A stretch of 64,000 nt of DNA from Synechococcus sp. BSA11S (GTDB lineage Bacteria; Cyanobacteriota; Cyanobacteriia; PCC-6307; Cyanobiaceae): positions 124,001 to 188,000 of the forward strand of contig NZ_VNWP01000001.1 of the NCBI RefSeq assembly GCF_014224355.1, written 5' to 3'. The notes beneath the pieces are model-generated. The model searched no databases and was not told the origin of the DNA. It was given only the letters and a program-made list of their open reading frames with translations. Positions within the stretch are counted from its first letter, which is position 1. Every line of letters starts with the position of its first letter. A program made the position numbers and the translations under genes. Of the stretch, positions 56,816 through 64,000 are shown in pieces.

Positions 56816-58255
56816 TCAGTGCAGGGTGGGTTCGATCGCCGCTGGTTGGCCGGCGGCCTGGCTGTTGCGGGATGACCGGAAGGTGCTGAGGTTGAGCTGC
56901 TGCTGCAGCACCCCCAGTTTCAGGGCCACTTCCTGGAGCTCCCGCTCCGGCTCGGAACCCCGCACCAGCCCTGCCCCGGCGGTGAGCTCCAGCTGGTTGC
57001 CGTGCAGGCGGCCGCTGCGAATCGCCACCCGCAACTCGGCGTCGCCGGCACTGTCGATCCAGCCGATCGGGGCGGCGTAGTGACCCCGCTCGAAGGGTTC
57101 GAGGCTGCGCAACCAGGCCATCGCCTCCCGCCGTGGCAGCCCGGCCACGGCCGGGGTGGGGTGCAGGGCCTCCGCCAGGGCCAGGGGCTGATGCTCCGCC
57201 AGGGCGGCTGTGATCGGAGTGTGCAGATGCACCAGCCTCCCGTGGCGGGCCAGCCGGGGATGGCGGGGGCGCCGGGGACTCAGCCCCGCTTCCGCCAGCA
57301 CCTGGGTGATCGCCTCCACCACCAGTTCGTGCTCATGGCGATCCTTGGTCGACTGGGTGAGGCGCCCGGCCGGTTGCCCGAGGGGGGCCGTGCCGGCCAG
57401 GGCATCGCAGCGCAGCTGTCCCTGGCGCACCGCCAGCAGACGCTCGGGGGAGGCACCGATCAGGGCGTCGTCGGGGCGCTGTTGCCAGAGGAAGCGACAG
57501 CTGCCCGGCTGGTGCCGTCGCAGGCGTGCCAGCAGCTCCAGGGGGTCGAGCGGCTGATCCAGCCCCACCTGCTGGCGCACGGCCACCACCAGTTTGCGCA
57601 GGGCTCCGGCTTCCACCAGGCCAAGGGCCTGGCGCACCGCTTCGCGGTAATCGGCTTCCCAGCAGGAGCGGTTGGTGATGCCCACCCCACTGGCTCCGCT
57701 GGGTGCTTCCTGCCTGCAGGCCGGCAGACGGCTGAGGATCTGGGCGCGTTCCCAGAGCTCCTCGGCCACCCCCCGGGGGGTGACGTCTCCTCCCAGGCAG
57801 CGCTGCAGCCGCAGCCAGCAGTGGCGCCCCTGGCGACTCAGCTGCCAGCGGGGAAGCACAGCCTGCACGCCCGGGACAGCGCCGCTGGCTTCCTGAAGGG
57901 GGCTGTCGAAAAAGGAGAAGGCCAACAGCACCCGTGGCCTGGCCAGGGCCGGGACAGACTGGGGCTGTTGCCCCAGTCGGCTGAGGCTCATGGTGCTGAA
58001 GCGCCGGGCCAGCTCGAAGCGCCTCGGCCCGCTCAAGTCCAGGCGGTGGGTGGTGCCGCTGGCCGCCAGGCAGAGTCCGGGCGCCCCATCCCAGAGAAAG
58101 CGGAAGCGTTCCCCGTCGTCGAGGTGGGGGAGCAGCGCCAGGGGATCGCGGCAGGGCAGCGGCAGGGCCAGGCTGAGCACACCCTCCTCCTCCAGCTGCC
58201 GCGCCCCCTGGGCAGCGGCGGCGAGCAGATCGGTGAAGGAGGGAACGACCTGCAC
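56816..58255 (-). CDS. menF: Isochorismate synthase, phylloquinone pathway
   Basis: Converts chorismate to isochorismate, first committed step towards phylloquinone (vitamin K1), the photosystem I electron carrier. The C-terminal chorismate-binding domain has LRKLVVAVRQQV, FLWQQRPDDALIGASPERL, LAGTAPLG, TKDRHEHELVVEAI, HTPITAAL, HPTPAVAGLPR and AGAGLVRGSEPERE. Length 479 with a GTG start. It is divergent from menA across about 75 bases. The potassium channel gene follows closely downstream. Confidence 0.93.
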   Translation of the reverse strand: MQVVPSFTDLLAAAAQGARQLEEEGVLSLALPLPCRDPLALLPHLDDGERFRFLWDGAPGLCLAASGTTHRLDLSGPRRFELARRFSTMSLSRLGQQPQSVPALARPRVLLAFSFFDSPLQEASGAVPGVQAVLPRWQLSRQGRHCWLRLQRCLGGDVTPRGVAEELWERAQILSRLPACRQEAPSGASGVGITNRSCWEADYREAVRQALGLVEAGALRKLVVAVRQQVGLDQPLDPLELLARLRRHQPGSCRFLWQQRPDDALIGASPERLLAVRQGQLRCDALAGTAPLGQPAGRLTQSTKDRHEHELVVEAITQVLAEAGLSPRRPRHPRLARHGRLVHLHTPITAALAEHQPLALAEALHPTPAVAGLPRREAMAWLRSLEPFERGHYAAPIGWIDSAGDAELRVAIRSGRLHGNQLELTAGAGLVRGSEPERELQEVALKLGVLQQQLNLSTFRSSRNSQAAGQPAAIEPTLH

Positions 58256-58330
58256 CAGGACGACAGCGGCAGGGGCCAGGGAAGCTGCTCAAATGTATGG
58301 GTGCTTCCAGGTCCGCCGTCCCCGCAGCCC

Positions 58331-59311
58331 ATGTCCGACCCCCAGGTCGTCGCAAGCCGTTACGCCGGCGGGGACTCCGCCGGCGACCCAGCCCGCCGCC
58401 GCCTCTGGAAGGCGGCGATCAAATGGCCGATGTATTCGGTGGCGGTGATGCCGGTGCTGCTGGCCGCCGGCTGGTGGGCCGGCCAGGGGGAGCCCCCACG
58501 CCTGGATCAGCTGCTGGCCTTCCTGCTGGCGGCCGTGCTGCTGCTGGGCTGGGAGAACCTGTCCAACGACGTCTTCGATGCCGACACAGGGGTGGATCGG
58601 CTCGGAAAACCCCATTCGCTGGTGAACCTCACGGGCCGCCGCGACCGGGTGGCCCAGCTCGCCAATGGCTGCCTGGTGCTGGGGCTGGGGTTGTTCGCCC
58701 TGGTGGCGGCAAGGAGCACCCCTCTGGTGCTGGGGCTGGTGGTGGGGTGCTGCGGCCTGGGCTACGCCTACCAGGGTCCCCCCCTGCGGCTGGGTTACCG
58801 CGGCCTCGGTGAACCGCTCTGCTGGCTGGCCTTCGGGCCTCTGGCCACCGCCGCCGCTCTGCTGGCGCTGGCGCCCAGCGCAGCCAGCGCCCTGGCCGGC
58901 CCCATTCCCTGGAAGACGGCCCTGCTGCTCGGCAGTGGACCGGCGGTGGCCACCACCCTGGTCCTGTTCTGCTCCCACTTCCATCAGGTGGAACAGGATG
59001 CCAGCCACGGCAAGCGATCCCCGGTGGTGAAGCTGGGCACCGCCTCCGCGGCGGCCCTGGTGCCCTGGTTCATCGCCATGGCCCTGGCTCTGCAGTGGGC
59101 CCCGGTGCTGCTGGGAAGCTGGCCCCTCACCGCCCTGCTGGGGTTGGTGGGCCTGCCGCCGGCCCGGGCCCTGATCCAGCTGCTGCGGGAGCACCACGAC
59201 CCACCCGATCGGATTGTCGGCAGCAAGTTCCTGGCCCTGCGCTTTCAGGCTCTCAACGGCCTGGGGCTGGCCCTGGGGCTGGCGATTGCCCCCTGGGTGC
59301 CTTTTCGGTGA
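58331..59311 (+). CDS. menA: 1,4-dihydroxy-2-naphthoate prenyl/phytyltransferase MenA
   Basis: Membrane UbiA-family prenyltransferase that adds the phytyl chain to DHNA. ATG 58331 gives 326 residues. The first Asp-rich motif is NDVFDADTGVD, the second is HQVEQDASHGKRSPV, with multiple hydrophobic segments. The phytyl donor (rather than a menaquinone isoprenoid) is inferred from cyanobacterial context. The menC start overlaps its stop (GTGA). An upstream open frame to 57002 is not coding. Confidence 0.95.
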   Translation: MSDPQVVASRYAGGDSAGDPARRRLWKAAIKWPMYSVAVMPVLLAAGWWAGQGEPPRLDQLLAFLLAAVLLLGWENLSNDVFDADTGVDRLGKPHSLVNLTGRRDRVAQLANGCLVLGLGLFALVAARSTPLVLGLVVGCCGLGYAYQGPPLRLGYRGLGEPLCWLAFGPLATAAALLALAPSAASALAGPIPWKTALLLGSGPAVATTLVLFCSHFHQVEQDASHGKRSPVVKLGTASAAALVPWFIAMALALQWAPVLLGSWPLTALLGLVGLPPARALIQLLREHHDPPDRIVGSKFLALRFQALNGLGLALGLAIAPWVPFR

Positions 59312-60405
59312 GGCTCGGCCTGCACTGGCAGCCCTTCGATCTGGCTCTCGCCGCTCCCCTGGTCACCGCCCAGGGCAGGCTGCGCCGCAAGCGGGGCTGG
59401 CTGCTGCGGCTCGAGCTGCAGAGCCGGCGAGATGGAGCCTCCGGGGCATGGGCCGATCAGGGCTGGGGGGAGGCGTCCCCGCTCCCCTTGGCGGCTGAAC
59501 CCGAGGCTTCCGGGCGTGAGCTGGCTCGGCTGGCCGAGGCCATCAGCGCTTTGGGGCCCGAGATCGAGCACCCCGAACTGGAGGCTTGCCTTCCATCCCT
59601 GCCGGCGACCCTGGCCTTCGCGCTTGGGGCCGCCCTCGGCGAAATTCAGGGGGTGGTGGGGGGCGCCGTCGGGGGGTGGTTGCCGCCGCCGGCCTCTGCG
59701 CAGTTGCTGCCGGCAGGGCCTGCGGCGCTGATGGCCCTGGAGCGGACCCTGGGCGATCACCCCCTCAGCTGGCAAGGGCAGGATGGAGGTGGTCCCCTCA
59801 CGCTGAAATGGAAGGTGGCGGTCAGCGACGACCTCCAGGAGCGCCAGCTGCTGGAGCAGCTGCTGGAGCGCTTGCCGCCAGGAGCTCGGCTTCGGCTGGA
59901 TGCCAATGGGGGCTGGGGACGCGGCACAGCCGCAGCCTGGGCGGCACGGCTGGCCGGGGATCCCCGGCTGGCATGGCTCGAGCAACCGCTGGATCCCGCC
60001 GATCACGCCGGTCTCCTCGCCCTGGCCGCTGGTCCGCCGGCCGTGCCTGTGGCCCTTGACGAGTCGCTGGTGCAGGATCCGGTTCGGGGACGGAGCTGGC
60101 GCGGCTGGCAGGTGCGACGGCCGTCCCAGGAGGGAGACCCCCGACCCCTGCTGGCGCAACTGCGGGGAGGGGTGCCCCGGCTGATGCTCAGCACCGGCTT
60201 CGAAACGGGCATCGGCAGACGCTGGCTGCATCACCTGGCGGCCCTGCAGATTCTGGGACCCACTCCCGCGGCGCCGGGCCTGGCCCCGGGCTGGGGCCCC
60301 AGCGGTGATCTGGCCAGTCACGACCCTGAGCGGGTCTGGGCCGCGGCCGCAGAGAGCCGGGCAGAGCCGCCAGAGTCGGGATCAACCGTTCCCCCCCCAC
60401 GATGA
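59308..60405 (+). CDS. menC: o-Succinylbenzoate synthase MenC
   Basis: Enolase-superfamily dehydratase making o-succinylbenzoate. GTG 59308 gives 365 residues. Seen: KWK (KxK catalytic Lys), LRLDANGGW (Asp), LEQPL (Glu) and ALDESL (Asp). The second catalytic Lys expected in VIKP-like form is replaced in GWQVRRPSQEGDP by Arg, a deviation from the E. coli enzyme that may be a lineage trait. It overlaps menA upstream and the small membrane gene downstream (ATGA). Confidence 0.88.
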   Translation: MRLGLHWQPFDLALAAPLVTAQGRLRRKRGWLLRLELQSRRDGASGAWADQGWGEASPLPLAAEPEASGRELARLAEAISALGPEIEHPELEACLPSLPATLAFALGAALGEIQGVVGGAVGGWLPPPASAQLLPAGPAALMALERTLGDHPLSWQGQDGGGPLTLKWKVAVSDDLQERQLLEQLLERLPPGARLRLDANGGWGRGTAAAWAARLAGDPRLAWLEQPLDPADHAGLLALAAGPPAVPVALDESLVQDPVRGRSWRGWQVRRPSQEGDPRPLLAQLRGGVPRLMLSTGFETGIGRRWLHHLAALQILGPTPAAPGLAPGWGPSGDLASHDPERVWAAAAESRAEPPESGSTVPPPR

Positions 60406-60707
60406 GTCTCAGCAAGCAGGACACCCTGGCGGCCTCGGCTCCCTGGGTGGCCGTGGTCCTCAACCTCGTCCCCGGCCTCGGCACTGGCTACATCTACCAA
60501 CGGCGCTGGCGGGCCTACTGGATCACCTCGGCCCTGAGCACCGGCTGGTTCGGGCTCGGGCTGGTGCTGGGCCAAACGGATGGGGCCGATCTAGGCGCGC
60601 AGCCGGACCCCCGGCAGCAGTTGGTCGGTCTGCTCGGACTGCTGCTTCTGGCCGGCGTCACGGCCGCGGAGGCGGGGATCACCGCTCGCCGCAGCCGTCA
60701 GGGATAG
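60402..60707 (+). CDS. Small membrane protein of unknown function
   Basis: 101 residues. An N-terminal hydrophobic helix (APWVAVVLNLVPGLGTGYIY) with the NLVPGLGTGYIY turn, a short loop YQRRWRAYW, a second span (TSALSTGWFGLGLVLG) and a third near the end (LVGLLGLLLLAGVTAAEAG). Layout resembles TM2-type small proteins, though the match is loose. It overlaps menC by four bases and precedes menE by 10, so it is in the phylloquinone transcript. Function unknown. Confidence 0.75.
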   Translation: MSLSKQDTLAASAPWVAVVLNLVPGLGTGYIYQRRWRAYWITSALSTGWFGLGLVLGQTDGADLGAQPDPRQQLVGLLGLLLLAGVTAAEAGITARRSRQG

Positions 60708-60717
60708 GCCTGGGAGC

Positions 60718-61995
60718 GTGCCGATGCCCTCCCCCTTGCTGCTCACCAGTGCCGTCCCGGCTGATCGGCTGGTGGCTCAGCTCGAGCAGGCCTGGCGTGA
60801 GGGTCGCCTGGTGGGCCTCTGCTCGGCTCAGGAGCAGGAGCTGCTCAGCGAGGCTGTGGCTGGATCAGCCACGGGGGTGCCCTCGGTGGTGGTGGGCAGC
60901 GGCGGCAGTGCCGGAGGCCGCCGCTGGTGCCTGCAGCCCCTTGCCCATCTGGAGGCCTCGGCTGCCGCCACCGGCCTGTGGCTGCAATCGATCGGGCTTG
61001 ATCCGTCAGCGACCCTTCAGCTCGATCCCCTCCCCCTGCATCACGTCAGTGGCCTGTTGCCCCTGGTGAGAAGCCGGCTCTGGGGGACGCCCTGGCGTTG
61101 GTTGCCTCCGGAGCTGATGCGTAAGCCCAGTGAGCTGGCGGCGACGATTCCCCTCCCCGCCGCCAGCCGGGCGCTGCTCTCCCTGGTGCCGACCCAGCTG
61201 GAGCGGCTGCTGGCTGTGCCGGAAGGCTGCGCCTGGCTGCGGCGCTGCGCACTGGTGTGGATCGGTGGCGGTGCCCTCTCCGCCAGCTTGGCCGAGCGGG
61301 CCCGGGCCGCTGAGATCCCTCTGGCGCCCTGTTACGGCGCCACGGAAACCGCCGCGATGGTGACGGCCTTGTCTCCCGATCGCTTCCTTGCGGGGGCGTC
61401 AGGTTCCGGTCAGGCGCTTGCCGATGTGGAGCTGCGGATCGATCCAGGCGGGGCGTTGATGGTGCGGACACCGCGTCTGAGCCCGGGGAGCTTTCAGGCC
61501 GGCCAGCTCGAGCCCCTGGAGCGTGGAGGGGGCTGGTGGCGCAGTGGCGATGGGGCCCGCCTCGGTCCCGCTGGCCTGGAGATCCTCGGGCGGCTGGATG
61601 GGGCGATCAGCAGCGGCGGCGAAACGGTGTTCCCCGAGCAGGTGGAGGCTCGCCTGCTGGGCTGGGCCAGGGCGGAGGACCTGCCCCTGGCGCATCTCCT
61701 GCTGATCGCCAGCCCTGATCCCCTCTGGGGTCAGCGCCTGCTGGCGCTGGTGCGCCATGCCGAGGCCGATGGGGCCGACGGGCCTGCGATCGGATCTGTC
61801 GACGGGCTGATCGCCCGTTGCCGCAGCCTGGCTCAGCGGCTTCCTCCCGCCCAGCGGCCTCAGCACTGGCTGGCCTGCCCTGATCTGGCCCCCAACGCCC
61901 TGGGCAAGTGGGAGCGGAGGCGCTGGCGCCAGTGGCTGCATCAGTCCTGTGACGGAGGCCCCCGAGCCGATGACGCTGCCGCAGAAGTCGGCTAG
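60718..61995 (+). CDS. menE: o-Succinylbenzoate-CoA ligase MenE
   Basis: Activates o-succinylbenzoate with CoA. Member of the ANL superfamily, 425 residues, GTG 60718. Visible: the adenylate region CYGATETAAMVTAL, the TGD-like turn WWRSGDGARLG, and the hinge/lid ILGRLDGAISSGGETVFPEQVE. The usual Gly/Ser/Thr-rich P-loop (near VVVGSGGSAGG) is present but short. It is shorter than E. coli MenE at the N-terminus, normal for cyanobacteria. Last of the rightward men genes. Confidence 0.92.
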   Translation: MPMPSPLLLTSAVPADRLVAQLEQAWREGRLVGLCSAQEQELLSEAVAGSATGVPSVVVGSGGSAGGRRWCLQPLAHLEASAAATGLWLQSIGLDPSATLQLDPLPLHHVSGLLPLVRSRLWGTPWRWLPPELMRKPSELAATIPLPAASRALLSLVPTQLERLLAVPEGCAWLRRCALVWIGGGALSASLAERARAAEIPLAPCYGATETAAMVTALSPDRFLAGASGSGQALADVELRIDPGGALMVRTPRLSPGSFQAGQLEPLERGGGWWRSGDGARLGPAGLEILGRLDGAISSGGETVFPEQVEARLLGWARAEDLPLAHLLLIASPDPLWGQRLLALVRHAEADGADGPAIGSVDGLIARCRSLAQRLPPAQRPQHWLACPDLAPNALGKWERRRWRQWLHQSCDGGPRADDAAAEVG

Positions 61996-62018
61996 AGCTG
62001 GTCAGTCGCGCCCACTGG

Positions 62019-62285
62019 ATGACCTCGTCTGCTGACCCGGAACTCTCCAACAAGAAACTGGCCGCGGGGCTGCTGGCGATCTTCCTCGGTGCGTTCGGGA
62101 TCCACAAGTTCGTGCTCGGCTACACCACCCCGGGCGTGATCATGCTGGTGATCACCCTGGTCACCTGTGGCCTTGGGGGATTCGTGATGGGGGTGATCGG
62201 CCTGGTGGAGGGAATCATCTACCTCACCAAGACCCCCGAGGAGTTCAAGGCCACGTACATCGACGCCAAGAAGGAGTGGTTCTGA
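62019..62285 (+). CDS. TM2-domain membrane protein
   Basis: 88 residues. The TM2 pattern is clear: KKLAAGLLAIFLGAFGIHKF, a short turn with GYTTPGV, then a second span (IMLVITLVTCGLGGFVMGVI) followed by GLVEGIIYL. Role unknown; TM2 proteins are small two-span proteins found in many bacteria. It follows menE by 23 bases, and its stop overlaps the next start (TGATG). Confidence 0.9.
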   Translation: MTSSADPELSNKKLAAGLLAIFLGAFGIHKFVLGYTTPGVIMLVITLVTCGLGGFVMGVIGLVEGIIYLTKTPEEFKATYIDAKKEWF

Positions 62286-62527
62286 TGACTGGCCGCGGCC
62301 TCACGCCACCCCGGGCTGGAGCTGGAGTCCTGAACCTGCGCGCTCCCGGACTCTCCGGTCGCCTCGGCCTGACCCTGCTGATCGGCCTGGCGGCCATGGT
62401 GAGCTTCTCCCTGGCGGGGGTGGCTGTGGAAGATGGCTTTCACCCCCTCACCCTTCTGGCCAGCCTTCTTCCCCTGCAGCTGGCTGCCTTGCTCTGGGCC
62501 GTCTCCCGTCGGGCACCGACCCTCTGA
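62285..62527 (+). CDS. Small two-span membrane protein of unknown function
   Basis: 80 residues from ATG 62285, which shares one base with the TM2 gene stop. A basic N-terminal part (RGLTPPRAGAGVLNLR) is followed by two hydrophobic segments (LGLTLLIGLAAMVSFSLAG and TLLASLLPLQLAALLWAV). I do not recognise the family. The coupling to the preceding gene and the clean hydrophobic pattern argue for a real gene. The 127 bases to the thioesterase 3' end hold nothing else. Confidence 0.65.
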   Translation: MTGRGLTPPRAGAGVLNLRAPGLSGRLGLTLLIGLAAMVSFSLAGVAVEDGFHPLTLLASLLPLQLAALLWAVSRRAPTL

Positions 62528-62654
62528 TTGGATCCTCTCGGAGATCGTTCCGCTCCCTGACGTCTGCCGCTTTTTGGGCGAGCCGATCAGCCACTTTCAA
62601 CCTTTTGAGCGCGCCTCGCTTCGGACGCCAAGTGCTCCAGTTTGATCGCTGCCG

Positions 62655-63161
62655 TCAGGGCATCGCTTCAGCCGATGCCTCCAGCCAGCTGCCGATCGCC
62701 TTGGGCAGATCGCAGCGGCGGCGGCTGACCGGGTCGATGGCCACATGGCGTGTCAGGGCGAGGCCCGCAGGGCCGCTGGCCACTTCCCGACGCCTGAAGC
62801 TGTAGCCCACTTCAAAACATCCGGCATCGAGCCGCTGGGGGCTGAGGGTGATCGTCAGTTGGTCGCCACACACCAGAGGGGCCTTGAAATCGGCCTGGCA
62901 GTGCACGATCGGCAGGGCTGTCCGCACCGGGCTTGAGTCGATGCTGTCACGGGTGGGGGCCGTCCGGAGAGGTGTGGGAAAGATTGCCGCGGCTGGAATT
63001 CCGAACGTTTCAAGGCTCTCTTCATAGGCCTCATGGCACCAGCGCAGAAGCTGGTGAAAATGCATCACACCAGCGGCATCGGTATCGCCGAAACGCACGG
63101 TCCGGCGCAGCTGCAGCCAGCTGGAGGAGGGCATGCCGCCATGCTTGCACCGTTGGGTCAT
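62655..63161 (-). CDS. 1,4-Dihydroxy-2-naphthoyl-CoA thioesterase
   Basis: Hotdog-fold hydrolase releasing DHNA from its CoA ester in phylloquinone synthesis. The 4HBT-type N-terminus RRTVRFGDTDAAGVMHFHQLL contains the conserved Asp, with HEAYEESLETFGI after it. ATG 63161 (168 residues) is preferred because it overlaps the DUF2752 stop as ATGA; ATG 63134 is possible. It lies near menE but on the other strand, so it fits the men gene group. Confidence 0.88.
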   Translation of the reverse strand: MTQRCKHGGMPSSSWLQLRRTVRFGDTDAAGVMHFHQLLRWCHEAYEESLETFGIPAAAIFPTPLRTAPTRDSIDSSPVRTALPIVHCQADFKAPLVCGDQLTITLSPQRLDAGCFEVGYSFRRREVASGPAGLALTRHVAIDPVSRRRCDLPKAIGSWLEASAEAMP

Positions 63162-63559
63162 CCAGAGGGGAAGGCGGTGATGCCGAGTCCGTAGTGGAGG
63201 AGCAGACGCAGGCCCCAGTACGTCAGCAAGGCCGCCGTGGTCGTGGCGACCTGCCAGCCCTTCAGGCCGCGGGGAACCAGCCGGTGCTGGCGGATGGCCT
63301 CGACTGACCACAGCACCAGGGCGGCCGCCGCCAGGGGGCCGAACGCATGCAGGGCGATGGCTTCTGACCAGTTACCACGCAGGCTGGCGCAGGTGGCACG
63401 GGTGAGGAAGCAGCTGGGGCAGGGGATGCCCGTGAGGGCCCTCAGGGGACAGCTGAATCCCGGCAGGTCTGAATTGCCCGCCTTCAGCCACAGGTATCCG
63501 GTCAGGCTCGCCGGCAGCAGAACACCGGCGTGGCGAAGCCGGGCGAGGAAGGAGCTCAG
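63158..63559 (-). CDS. DUF2752 membrane protein with a non-ATG/GTG/TTG start
   Basis: A frame of 134 codons on the minus strand from CTG 63559 to TGA 63158-63160 encodes a typical DUF2752 protein: one hydrophobic segment, the motif [20 protein letters not shown] then RA, and two further hydrophobic segments ending FPSG. The frame holds no ATG, GTG or TTG early enough to include the conserved part, and none upstream in ndhH. CTG 63559 overlaps the ndhH stop as CTGA, so re-initiation at CTG is the simplest reading. Function of DUF2752 is unknown. Confidence 0.72.
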   Translation of the reverse strand: MSSFLARLRHAGVLLPASLTGYLWLKAGNSDLPGFSCPLRALTGIPCPSCFLTRATCASLRGNWSEAIALHAFGPLAAAALVLWSVEAIRQHRLVPRGLKGWQVATTTAALLTYWGLRLLLHYGLGITAFPSG

Positions 63560-64000
63560 CGGTCGACCGAGCCCATGATCACATCGATCGAGCCGAGAAT
63601 CGCCATGATGTCGGCCACCTTGGCTCCGGTGAGGATGTGGGGGAGGATCTGAAGGTTGTTGAAGTCAGCTGCGCGGATCTTCCAGCGCCACGGAGTGACA
63701 TCATCATTGCCCATGATGAACACACCGAGTTCACCCTTGCCTGATTCCACCCGGGCGTAGAGCTCACCGCCGGGGATCTTGAAGGTGGGGGCCACCTTCT
63801 TGGCGACGTACTGATAATCAAAGCCATACCAGTCACTCTTCTTGCCTTCGTTCAGGCGGTGGGCTTCGAGGTTCTCGGTGGGGCCGCCGGGGATGGCCTT
63901 GCAGGCCTGGCGCAGGATCTTGAGCGACTGGCGCATTTCTTCGATGCGCACCCGGTAGCGGGCATAGCAGTCGCCTTCCTTCTCGCTGGCCACGTCCCAC
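63556..64000 (-). CDS. ndhH: NAD(P)H-quinone oxidoreductase subunit H, 5' end outside window
   Basis: 49-kDa-type subunit of the thylakoid NDH-1 complex. Only the C-terminal 147 or so residues are in the window: [19 protein letters not shown] at the right edge, then [39 protein letters not shown] and the end [12 protein letters not shown]. These match the conserved NuoD/NdhH C-terminus. Its stop overlaps the DUF2752 start. Confidence 0.96.
   Translation of the reverse strand, partial: WDVASEKEGDCYARYRVRIEEMRQSLKILRQACKAIPGGPTENLEAHRLNEGKKSDWYGFDYQYVAKKVAPTFKIPGGELYARVESGKGELGVFIMGNDDVTPWRWKIRAADFNNLQILPHILTGAKVADIMAILGSIDVIMGSVDR

Overview
The window looks like a chromosomal segment of a very high-GC picocyanobacterium, most likely of the Cyanobium / Synechococcus 5.2 kind. 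The clues are phylloquinone genes (menF, menA, menC, menE and a DHNA-CoA thioesterase), the NDH-1 subunit gene ndhH, glucosylglycerol synthesis genes, cyanobacterium-restricted families (DUF3747, DUF3285, GRRM) and very tight gene packing. The organism call is inference; no rRNA or tRNA gene was seen in the window.

Layout. 0-6 kb: 3' part of a clpB-type disaggregase, then secE, nusG, rplK, rplA, an L10-type leader, rplJ and rplL, closed by a strong terminator facing a second terminator from the opposite strand. 6-14.3 kb: a secreted DUF3747 protein, rnhA, pyrD and a pilM-N-O-Q set for the type IV pilus. 14.3-20.2 kb: a secreted pentapeptide protein, a small secreted-protein gene broken by an in-frame TAG, a cobD-like aminotransferase, murG, two unknown secreted proteins and a hydroxyacid dehydrogenase. 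20.2-35.5 kb: pgk, usp, ylqF, rluD, a ClC channel, a fused ABC ATPase, the bifunctional (p)ppGpp enzyme, a membrane glycosyltransferase-like protein, selO, a DUF2062 protein, mnmE and nadC.

35.5-47.5 kb is the most accessory-looking part. One half is a compatible-solute block: stpA and a GH13 enzyme run divergently from glpK-glpD, and these face ggpS and a TreS-like GH13 enzyme. GgpS joins ADP-glucose to glycerol-3-phosphate and StpA removes the phosphate to give glucosylglycerol; GlpK and GlpD control the glycerol-3-phosphate pool; the two GH13 enzymes may trim or interconvert glucosides. The other half is a complete GRRM cassette: a periplasmic binding protein, a secreted glycine-rich peptide with ten aromatic-X-Asn motifs, and a radical SAM/SPASM enzyme predicted to crosslink them. 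This is the best candidate for an exciting system in the window. The family is known, but its natural role is not, to my knowledge.

47.5-64 kb: argS and a hisC-like gene; a leftward string prfB (with its programmed +1 frameshift), a DUF3285 gene, ybeY, dgkA, trpG/pabA and a metallo-beta-lactamase-fold protein that has lost its metal ligands; grxC-gshB; a potassium channel with a C-terminal zinc ribbon; the phylloquinone genes; small membrane proteins; and ndhH followed by a DUF2752 gene with no ordinary start codon and by the thioesterase. Genes overlap repeatedly, both same-strand (4-base ATGA or GTGA) and convergent (11 to 55 bases). No insertion sequence, CRISPR array, phage gene or attachment site was found.
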